From Candidatus Falkowiibacteriota bacterium (GTDB lineage: Bacteria; Patescibacteriota; Patescibacteriia; Patescibacteriales; SZUA-104): a stretch of DNA of 5,287 nucleotides. The position numbers and the translations under genes are program-made. Where the stretch lies: NCBI GenBank assembly GCA_027020105.1, contig JALUVW010000018.1, positions 1 through 5,287 of the forward strand. Reading direction: 5' to 3'. Numbering within the stretch: the stretch's first letter is position 1; every line of letters begins with the position of its first letter. Below are positions 1 through 5,274 of this stretch, piece after piece. The notes beneath the pieces are model-generated. The model searched no databases and was not told the DNA's origin. It worked only from the letters and a program-made list of their open reading frames with translations.

Positions 1-1946
1 CCGGCGGTATCCTTATAGGGGTCGCCTACCGTGTCGCCGGTAACGGCCGCTTTGTGGGCGTCCGAACCCTTGCCGCCGAAGTGCCCGTCTTCAATGTATT
101 TCTTGGCGTTATCCCAAGCGCCGCCGCCGGAAGTCATGGAGATGGCCACGAATATGCCGGTAACGATTGAGCCGACCAAGAGCCCGCCCAAAGCGTGCAC
201 TCCTAGAATAAACCCGACCAAAATCGGCGCGACAACCGGAATTAAAGCCGGAACCACCATCTCGCTGATCGCGGATTTTGTCACCAAGTCAACCGTCTTG
301 CCGTAATCCGGCTTTTCAGTGCCCTCCATTATGCCCGGCTTTTCTCTGAATTGTTTGCGCACCTCTTCCACAACCGAACCGGCCGCGCGGCCGACCGCCT
401 GCATTGACAATGCTCCGAAATAATAAGGAAGCAGACCGCCGATGAATAAGCCGGCCAGAACTTTCGGATCGTTAATTAAAAATTGGATATCGTTTCCGCC
501 TTCCGCGATTTTATAAGTAAAATCGGCAAACAACACCAAGGCGGCCAGAGCGGCCGAGCCGATGGCGTAGCCCTTGGTCACGGCCTTGGTGGTATTGCCC
601 ACCGCGTCCAACGGATCGGTAACACTTCGCACATCGTCTCCCATATCCGCCATTTCCGCGATTCCGCCGGCATTGTCGGTGATGGGCCCGTATGAATCAA
701 TCGCGACGATTATGCCCGCCATTGAAAGCATGGCCATGGCGGCGATAGCCACTCCGTACAAGCCCGCCAAGCTGTAAGCGCCCAGAATCGCGGCAACGAT
801 AACGGCGACCGGCCAAGCCGTGGATTTCATTGATACGGCCAAGCCGGCTATAACATTGGTGCCGTGCCCCGACTTGGAAGCCTCGGCAATGTCTTTAACC
901 GGCCTGTACTCGGTTGAAGTGTAGTACTCGGTGATAACCACCATGGCGGCCGTTACCGCCAAACCGATCAATGAAGCCAAATAAATGCTGTTTGCTCCGT
1001 ATAAGCCGTTGTCCGCCATCAGCCATTTGGTAACGGGATAAAACGCGACCGCGGATAACGCGCCGGCGACAATCAACCCCTTGTAAAGCGCGCCCATAAT
1101 GTTCGCTCCGCGACCCGACGCGCCGTCCCGAGATTTTCCAAGCTTTATAAAAAACACGCCGATTACCGAGGCGATAATGGAAACCGCGCCCAACATCAAG
1201 GGGTATATTACGGCGTTGCCGAATCCGGCAAAAAAAAGCGAGCCGAGAAGCATTGCCGCGATGGAGGTGACGGCGTATGTCTCAAAAAGGTCGGCCGCCA
1301 TACCGGCGCAATCGCCGACATTATCTCCCACGTTGTCCGCGATTACCGCCGGATTGCGAGGATCGTCTTCCGGAATTCCCGCTTCAACTTTTCCCACCAA
1401 ATCAGCGCCCACATCGGCCGCCTTCGTGAAAATGCCTCCTCCCAATCGGGCGAAGATTGAAATCAAGGAACCGCCGAAACCAAGCCCGATTAAAGCGTGA
1501 ATATCTTTTGTGATAAAATAAAATCCGGCCGTTCCCAAAAGAGCCAAACCGACAACCAGCATTCCGGTTACGCTTCCGCCGTGCACGGCGACGGCCAGCG
1601 CTTTTTTTATTCCGCCGCGAGCCGCTTCCGCGGTCCTGACATTGGCGCGCACCGAAACATGCATTCCGATATATCCGGCAAGACCGGACAAAACCGCTCC
1701 GATCAAAAACGCGACGGCGGTTGTCCAGCCAAGGCCCGGCGCCAAGCCGATAACAACAAACAAAACGGCGGCCACCATGGCAATGGTCCTGTACTGCCTG
1801 TTTAAATACGCCTTGGCTCCCTCCTGAATCGCTTTGGCTATTTCTTGCATTTTTTCATTGCCTGCCGGCAAGCGAAGCACCATTTTAACCAAAATGAAAC
1901 CGTAAAGAATGGCCAAAACGGCGCTCCCGAGAATGAATAATGTCAT
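1..1946 (-). CDS. hppA: Membrane-bound proton-pumping pyrophosphatase, K+-independent type (3' end cut by window edge)
   Basis: An integral membrane pump that hydrolyses pyrophosphate to phosphate and moves H+ across the cytoplasmic membrane. 648 codons are visible; the family usually runs to about 660-720, so the last membrane helix is missing. It is hydrophobic throughout. Active-site signatures seen: DVGADLVGKVE (178-188), the Asp-rich stretch with D194, D195, D204, D208 and D212, DNAGGIAEM (424-432), SGGGAWDNAKKYIE (606-619) and GDPYKD (641-646). The motif GNTTKAVTKGYA (450-461) has K454 and T457, the pair known for K+-independent H+-PPases; K+-dependent members have Ala and usually Gly there. 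E222, three residues after D219, matches the gate glutamate of the TmPPase arrangement. The start is fixed by an in-frame TAA (1952-1950) two codons upstream, and the N-terminus aligns with known members. It lies 221 bases after nusA on the same strand. Family assignment is near certain; pump and cation type are inferred from motifs. Confidence 0.97.
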   Translation of the reverse strand, partial: MTLFILGSAVLAILYGFILVKMVLRLPAGNEKMQEIAKAIQEGAKAYLNRQYRTIAMVAAVLFVVIGLAPGLGWTTAVAFLIGAVLSGLAGYIGMHVSVRANVRTAEAARGGIKKALAVAVHGGSVTGMLVVGLALLGTAGFYFITKDIHALIGLGFGGSLISIFARLGGGIFTKAADVGADLVGKVEAGIPEDDPRNPAVIADNVGDNVGDCAGMAADLFETYAVTSIAAMLLGSLFFAGFGNAVIYPLMLGAVSIIASVIGVFFIKLGKSRDGASGRGANIMGALYKGLIVAGALSAVAFYPVTKWLMADNGLYGANSIYLASLIGLAVTAAMVVITEYYTSTEYRPVKDIAEASKSGHGTNVIAGLAVSMKSTAWPVAVIVAAILGAYSLAGLYGVAIAAMAMLSMAGIIVAIDSYGPITDNAGGIAEMADMGDDVRSVTDPLDAVGNTTKAVTKGYAIGSAALAALVLFADFTYKIAEGGNDIQFLINDPKVLAGLFIGGLLPYYFGALSMQAVGRAAGSVVEEVRKQFREKPGIMEGTEKPDYGKTVDLVTKSAISEMVVPALIPVVAPILVGFILGVHALGGLLVGSIVTGIFVAISMTSGGGAWDNAKKYIEDGHFGGKGSDAHKAAVTGDTVGDPYKDTA

Positions 1947-1957
1947 AGTTTACCGGA

Positions 1958-1963
1958 TCCCTT
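1958..1963 (-). promoter_or_regulatory. Probable ribosome-binding site of hppA
   Basis: The minus strand reads AAGGGA, ending 11 bases before the hppA ATG. The purine core fits Shine-Dalgarno pairing, but the spacing is a little long. It sits just downstream of the 1972-2002 hairpin, so local RNA structure could affect initiation. Confidence 0.5.
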
Positions 1964-1971
1964 GATAAAGA

Positions 1972-2002
1972 AGGTTGGGGAATCTTTGTCTCGCGCCAAC
2001 CT
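1972..2002 (-). promoter_or_regulatory. Hairpin just upstream of the hppA ribosome-binding site
   Basis: On the minus strand AGGTTGG (2002-1996) and CCAACCT (1978-1972) form a perfect 7-bp inverted repeat around a 17-base loop. No U-run follows, so it is not a terminator. Its position nine bases before AAGGGA makes a translational role possible. The long loop also allows it to be a chance pairing. Confidence 0.35.
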
Positions 2003-2017
2003 GCTCCTCAAGAGAAT

Positions 2018-2045
2018 ATTTTATGTTAAATTTATTATTTTTTAA
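2018..2045 (-). promoter_or_regulatory. hppA: Weak promoter candidate for hppA
   Basis: In an AT-rich stretch the minus strand shows TTAAAA (2045-2040, four of six matches to TTGACA), a 16-base gap, then TAAAAT (2023-2018, five of six matches to TATAAT). The predicted start near 2011 would give a leader of about 65 bases containing the 1972-2002 hairpin. AT-rich DNA yields such matches easily. hppA could instead be read from nusA transcripts. Confidence 0.25.
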
Positions 2046-2062
2046 CGTAGAACGCGGACTGT

Positions 2063-2142
2063 TTGTCCCGACGCTTCGCCGCGGACAATTCGCAAATTCG
2101 TCGCGCCTAAACCGCGAAGCGCGCTCGCTTTCTTTGCTTCGC
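2063..2142 (-). promoter_or_regulatory. GC-rich block of competing hairpins between nusA and hppA
   Basis: Four segments in minus-strand order can pair only with their neighbours: A GGCGAAGC (2142-2135), B GCTTCGCGG (2120-2112), C CCGCGGCGAAGC (2084-2073) and D, the CGTCGGGACAA side (2073-2063). A:B gives a 7-bp GCGAAGC/GCTTCGC stem. B:C pairs with one bulge. C:D is the strongest: TTGTCC/GGACAA continues after one bulged base into CGGCG/CGTCG, 11 pairs with a G:U and a 3-base loop (2063-2088). No U-run follows, so it is not a standard terminator. It may be an mRNA-processing or stabilising structure, an attenuator-like switch, or a dispersed intergenic repeat. The surrounding stretch 2167-1947 holds no convincing gene. 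Confidence 0.4.
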
Positions 2143-2167
2143 CTTGATTTGAACAGATTTAAACGGA

Positions 2168-3583
2168 TTATTTTTCCGCTTTTTTTCCTTCTTTTTCCTC
2201 TTTGCTTGTTTTTGCTTTCTTGTCTTCCTTGTCTCCTGTTTTTTTGTCTTCTCTTCCATCGTCCTTCTCTTCGTCTTTGTCGGCTTTTTCTTCTTTATTC
2301 CCGCTATTCTCTTTTTCGCCGCCCTCTTTTTCAGTTTTCAGTTTTGGACTTTCCTCTTCTTTGTTTTCCCGCTCTTCCGCCTTATCGTCCTCCCGCTTGT
2401 CCTCTTCGCTTTCTTTTTCTTTCTCGTCTTTCTGTTCCACGATGTCAATATTCCAGCCGGTCAGCCGCGCGGCCAAACGGACGTTTTGTCCGCCTTTGCC
2501 GATCGCCAAAGACAACTGATCGGCGGCAACCGTGACAATCGCCTCTTTTTCCTTTTCTTTAATGTCAATGTTTAAAATTTTAGCCGGAGACAAGGCGTTG
2601 GCGATAAATTTGCGCGGATCATCGTCATATTGAATAATATCCACTTTTTCTCCGCCCAATTCGTTGATAATGGTCTGGATTCGCGCGCCTCTTTGTCCGA
2701 CGCAAGAACCGATCGGATCAATATTGTCGGACACGGCGGCAACGGCGGCCTTGGAGCGGGCGCCGGCCTCGCGGGCGACCGACTTCAATTCAACCAAGCC
2801 GTTGGAAATTTCGGGAATTTCAAGATAAAACACTTTCTTTAAAATTTCGTCCGAAACGCGCGACAAAATCACTTCCGGCCCCTTGGAACCGACTCTAACC
2901 TCTTTAACGTAAACCTTAATCCTTTCGCCCGGCTTATACTGCTCGCCGTAAATCTGCTCTTCGGACGGCAAAATCCCGACCGTCTTCCCCAAGTCAACCA
3001 AAACAACTCGCCCTTCCCGTCTCTGCACCACGCCGCTGATAACCTCGTTTTCCTTTTCCTTAAACTCGTTAAAAACCATATCCCTCTCCGCTTCGCGCAA
3101 TCTCTGAATAATGACCTGTTTGGCGGTTTGCGCCGCCATGCGGCCAAACTCTCCCGGCACTTCCAGTTTCGTGATAATCTCATCGCCAACCTTGGCCGTC
3201 TTTTTTTTCAGCCTCGCGTCGCTAAGCTGTATTTCCGTCCTCGGATTAAACTTCCTTTCCTCTTCCTCTTTTTCTTCAATCTTATCGTCCTTACCGCCTT
3301 TTTCTTGTTTTGAGCCTTGAGTTTTGAGCTTTGAGTTTTCTTTCGGCGCTTCTTCGCCCTCCACTTCCTCTTCCTCCGGCATATCCTCAACCACTGTTTT
3401 TACGTCAAAAACCTTTGATTTCGCCGTTTCAATATCAAACTCCACTTTAATGTTTTGGTTTTTTTCGCCAAAATCCTTGCGATAAGCGGCGGCCAAGGCC
3501 GATTCAATGGTTCCCACCACGGCCTCCAAGCTCAATCCTTTTTCATCGCAAATTTGTTTAATTGTATTGATTAATTCAGACAT
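2168..3583 (-). CDS. nusA: Transcription elongation/termination factor NusA, with charged insertion and long acidic/basic tail
   Basis: Binds RNA polymerase and nascent RNA to control pausing, intrinsic termination and antitermination. 471 residues. The N-terminal RNAP-binding domain (1-68, resuming at about 111-175) ends in the conserved QTAKQVIIQRLREAERD (152-168). The S1 domain is about 179-245, KH1 about 250-320 with VGQRGARIQ (295-303), and KH2 about 325-383 with IGKGGQNVR (361-369). Residues 69-110 are an E/K-rich insertion where E. coli NusA has only a short link. Residues 384-471 are a disordered-looking K/E/D tail; the acidic repeats of E. coli are absent. The start is certain: an in-frame TAA (3595-3593) lies three codons upstream and the next Met is residue 68. 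No Shine-Dalgarno is visible, only an A-rich leader. The usual neighbours rimP, ylxR and infB are absent; glyQS is upstream and hppA downstream. Confidence 0.97.
   Translation of the reverse strand: MSELINTIKQICDEKGLSLEAVVGTIESALAAAYRKDFGEKNQNIKVEFDIETAKSKVFDVKTVVEDMPEEEEVEGEEAPKENSKLKTQGSKQEKGGKDDKIEEKEEEERKFNPRTEIQLSDARLKKKTAKVGDEIITKLEVPGEFGRMAAQTAKQVIIQRLREAERDMVFNEFKEKENEVISGVVQRREGRVVLVDLGKTVGILPSEEQIYGEQYKPGERIKVYVKEVRVGSKGPEVILSRVSDEILKKVFYLEIPEISNGLVELKSVAREAGARSKAAVAAVSDNIDPIGSCVGQRGARIQTIINELGGEKVDIIQYDDDPRKFIANALSPAKILNIDIKEKEKEAIVTVAADQLSLAIGKGGQNVRLAARLTGWNIDIVEQKDEKEKESEEDKREDDKAEERENKEEESPKLKTEKEGGEKENSGNKEEKADKDEEKDDGREDKKTGDKEDKKAKTSKEEKEGKKAEK
2179..2203. repeat. 25-base polypyrimidine/polypurine run in the nusA tail
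   Basis: The plus strand is unbroken C/T for 25 bases, and the wider 2171-2430 stretch is strongly pyrimidine-biased. The cause is the Lys/Glu codons (AAA, GAA, GAG) of the NusA tail on the other strand. It includes an A7 run on the coding strand (2186-2180). It is best read as a by-product of protein composition. Confidence 0.7.
2328..2348. repeat. Heptanucleotide repeat inside nusA (tail copy)
   Basis: The plus strand has two perfect TTTTCAG heptamers (2328-2341) followed by a degenerate TTTTGGA (2342-2348). On the coding strand this gives SPKLKTEK, NusA residues 412-419. It resembles the longer heptamer array at 3308-3335, and both encode the core KLKT. Confidence 0.55.
3308..3335. repeat. 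Four-copy heptanucleotide array inside nusA (N-terminal insertion)
   Basis: The plus strand reads TTTTGAG, CCTTGAG, TTTTGAG, CTTTGAG in tandem: four units of consensus YYTTGAG with no gaps. Seven bases is not a multiple of three, so the array is read in all three phases. It encodes NSKLKTQGSK, NusA residues 83-92, in the middle of the charged insertion. This suggests that the insertion grew partly by short-repeat expansion. Confidence 0.75.
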
Positions 3584-3611
3584 ATGTTTTTGTTATAAAC
3601 TAATAAACAAC

Positions 3612-3640
3612 ATCATATATTTGGGGCATTCGGACGGCAA
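3612..3640 (-). promoter_or_regulatory. nusA: Candidate nusA-proximal promoter
   Basis: The minus strand shows TTGCCG (3640-3635, four of six matches to the -35), exactly 17 bases, then TATGAT (3617-3612, five of six matches to the -10). The predicted start near 3605 gives a leader of about 21 bases. The -35 touches the outer edge of the nested palindrome. A second possible -10, TATAAC (3597-3592), would start transcription almost at the ATG but lacks a convincing -35. Confidence 0.4.
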
Positions 3641-3711
3641 TTCGGGTTATTCGGATTATACGCGTCCGCTTATAATCCGAATCTGCGAACCATTATCCGA
3701 ATGACCCGAAT
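3628..3711. repeat. Nested palindrome of ATTCGG / CCGAAT units
   Basis: Three ATTCGG copies (3628-3633, 3640-3645, 3649-3654) face three CCGAAT copies (3677-3682, 3697-3702, 3706-3711). The core is a perfect 12-bp inverted repeat (3649-3660 with 3671-3682) around a 10-base loop. An alternative pairing joins 3640-3656 with 3695-3711, matching at 16 of 17 positions. The two pairings share bases, so only one can form at a time. No long U-run follows on either strand, so this does not look like a simple terminator. It may be a dispersed palindromic repeat of REP type or a regulatory structure in the nusA leader. Confidence 0.8.
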
Positions 3712-3736
3712 AATAATGTTGAAATTATCTTATTTT

Positions 3737-3758
3737 AAAGTCAAAAGTTATAAAGTTA
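3737..3758. repeat. AT-rich heptamer repeat in the glyQS-nusA spacer
   Basis: The plus strand has AAAGTCA (3737-3743) and AAAGTTA (3744-3750) side by side. A further AAAGTTA (3752-3758) follows after one extra T. The seven-base period is the same as in the arrays inside nusA, though the unit sequence is only loosely similar. No function is apparent. Confidence 0.5.
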
Positions 3759-3771
3759 TAAATAAGTAAAC

Positions 3772-3804
3772 AAAAAAGCTAATTGCCATAATAACAACTA
3801 GCTT
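3772..3804 (-). terminator. Stem-loop with U-run: glyQS terminator or 5' hairpin of the nusA transcript
   Basis: On the minus strand AAGCTAGTT (3804-3796) pairs with AATTAGCTT (3784-3776): nine pairs including one G:U, around an 11-base loop. TTTT follows (3775-3772), extending the stem's own TT. This is the form of an intrinsic terminator about 80-110 bases after the glyQS stop. The stem has only two G:C pairs, so it would be weak. It also begins at the predicted start of the 3811-3839 promoter, so it could instead be an mRNA 5' stem-loop or an attenuator. Confidence 0.5.
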
Positions 3805-3810
3805 ATCCTT

Positions 3811-3839
3811 ACGATATCATAAATACCGCCGCGTGTCAA
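3811..3839 (-). promoter_or_regulatory. nusA: Sigma70-type promoter with perfect -35 and extended -10, upstream of nusA
   Basis: The minus strand has TTGACA (3839-3834), a 17-base spacer, then TATCGT (3816-3811, four of six matches), preceded by TG one base upstream (TGATATCGT), the extended -10 form. The start is predicted near 3804, giving a leader of about 220 bases to the nusA ATG that contains the stem-loop at 3772-3804 and the nested palindrome. It is the best promoter match in the window. Confidence 0.6.
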
Positions 3840-3882
3840 TTATTTGCCGTTGCGTCAACTCGCGGGCCGACCTTGCGCGCCC

Positions 3883-5274
3883 TTATTTCAATTTCTCGCC
3901 TAAATAATCCGCCAATTCATCCGTTTTTATCCTCTCTTGCTTCATCGTGTCCCTGTCCCTGACTGTCACATCGTCATTCTCCAAGCTGTCAAAGTCAACC
4001 GTCACGCAATACGGCGTTCCTATTTCGTCCTGCCTTCTATATCTCTTGCCGATATTGCCGTTGTCGTCAAACTCGCACATAAACCGCGGTTTTAAATTAT
4101 CATAAACTTCCCTCGCTTTTTTAACCAATTCCGGCTTGTTTTTCAAAAGCGGGAACACCGCCGCTTTAATCGGGGCCAGCTTTTTCGGAAATTTTAAAAC
4201 TATTCTTGTTTCCTCGCCGACTTTCTCCTCGGTGTACGCTTCGGTAAGCGCCGCCAAAACCGTGCGGTCAACGCCGACGGAGGTTTCCACGACATGCGGA
4301 ATATATTTCTCCCCTGTCGCGGGATCGCGATAGCTCAAGTCCTCTCCCGAGTGCTTCGCGTGTTGGGTAAGGTCATAATCTCCGCGGGCGTGGATTCCTT
4401 CAAGCTCTTTGAAGCCGAACGGAAAATTATATTCAATGTCCCACGCGGCTTTCGCGTAAAAAACCAAATTCTCGTGTTTATGCCATTTTAAATTTTTCTC
4501 TTTAAAACCGAGATTAACATAATACCGCCAGCGCCTTTCCTTCCATTCTTCGTAAATTTTCATCTCCTCGTCCGGACGGACGAACATTTGCATTTCCATT
4601 TGTTCAAACTCGCGCTTCCTGAAAATAAACTGGCGCGCCGTAATTTCGTTGCGAAAGGCCTTGCCGATTTGCGCTATCCCGAACGGAATCCGCGCCCTGG
4701 TTGAGTCCAAAACGTTTTTAAAATTGATGTAAATTCCTTGGCAAGTCTCTCCGCGAAGATACACGGGGGACTTATCCCAATTTCCGGTGAAATTACCGAG
4801 GTTTGATTTGACCAAAAGATTAAAGCTTTTCGCCGGAGCAAAATCGCTTTTTCCGCACTTGGGGCATTTTATTTTGTCCTTATTCTTCTCCAAAAGCTCG
4901 TTTATTTCTTCTTCGCTCATTTTTTCATCGGCAAAAATACCGGCCTCCTCAAGAATGTGGTCAACCCGGCTTCTGGCGTGGCAATTTCGGCACTCGGAAA
5001 GAGGATCGGAAAAACCGCCGACATGCCCGGACGCCTCCCAAACCTTCGGATGCGTAAAGATGCTTGAATCAATTCCGACTATATTTTCATTTTCCTGGAC
5101 CATGGCGCGCCACCATGCCGCCTTTATGTTATTGGCAAGTTCCACTCCGTATGTCCCGTAATCATACACGGCCGCGAATCCGCCGTAAATTTCGGACGAA
5201 GGAAACACAAACCCCCTCCTCTTGCACAAAGAAACGATTTTTTCCATTAGATTGTCTTGTTTTTCTTTTGCCAT
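3883..5274 (-). CDS. glyQS: Glycyl-tRNA synthetase, single-chain alpha2-type class II
   Basis: Cytoplasmic enzyme that charges tRNA-Gly with glycine at the cost of ATP, releasing AMP and pyrophosphate. 463 residues, usual for the alpha2 family and unrelated to the alpha2beta2 glyQ/glyS type. The N-terminus (about 11-45) has the family's KRRGFVFPSSEIYGG. A zinc-finger-like pair, C95-x2-C98 and C137-x2-C140, flanks a small insertion. The substrate loop RGETCQGIY is at 174-182. Motif 2, FRNEITARQFIFRKREFEQME (207-227), carries the ATP-binding arginines; TAR replaces the more usual SPR. Motif 3, GVDRTVLAAL, is at 334-343. The C-terminal anticodon-binding domain (about 366-463) holds GNIGKRYRRQDEIGTPYCV (406-424). 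The chosen ATG gives the typical short N-terminus. No stop separates it from the window edge and only a poor AGAGA-like site precedes it, so an upstream start is not strictly excluded. Confidence 0.97.
   Translation of the reverse strand: MAKEKQDNLMEKIVSLCKRRGFVFPSSEIYGGFAAVYDYGTYGVELANNIKAAWWRAMVQENENIVGIDSSIFTHPKVWEASGHVGGFSDPLSECRNCHARSRVDHILEEAGIFADEKMSEEEINELLEKNKDKIKCPKCGKSDFAPAKSFNLLVKSNLGNFTGNWDKSPVYLRGETCQGIYINFKNVLDSTRARIPFGIAQIGKAFRNEITARQFIFRKREFEQMEMQMFVRPDEEMKIYEEWKERRWRYYVNLGFKEKNLKWHKHENLVFYAKAAWDIEYNFPFGFKELEGIHARGDYDLTQHAKHSGEDLSYRDPATGEKYIPHVVETSVGVDRTVLAALTEAYTEEKVGEETRIVLKFPKKLAPIKAAVFPLLKNKPELVKKAREVYDNLKPRFMCEFDDNGNIGKRYRRQDEIGTPYCVTVDFDSLENDDVTVRDRDTMKQERIKTDELADYLGEKLK

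Noticed and set aside
31..1827. Several plus-strand open frames of 60-133 codons
   Set aside because: All lie antisense to hppA, whose conserved motifs are continuous on the minus strand. Their compositions (Pro, Thr, Ala rich) are what antisense of a Gly/Ala-rich membrane protein gives.
2063..2088. GC-rich hairpin as an intrinsic terminator of nusA
   Set aside because: The stem is strong, but neither strand has a T-run directly after it. The nearest A/T run is about 15 bases away and is A-rich on the transcribed sense.
1975..2535. Plus-strand 186-codon open frame rich in Leu, Phe and Arg
   Set aside because: Most of it is antisense to the Lys/Glu-rich NusA tail, whose purine-only codons remove stops from the opposite strand. 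The start is a TTG and no family is recognisable.
2869..3390. Minus-strand frames of 106 and 60 codons overlapping nusA
   Set aside because: They are out-of-frame readings of the S1 and insertion regions of nusA, with Arg/Lys-rich nonsense sequence and no start context.
3671..3676. Plus-strand TATAAT as a promoter
   Set aside because: No acceptable -35 lies 16-18 bases upstream and no plus-strand gene follows. The hexamer arises from the palindrome core.
3628..3711. ATTCGG units as a possible CRISPR array
   Set aside because: The units are six bases long, unevenly spaced and inverted about a centre. CRISPR repeats are longer, direct and regularly spaced.
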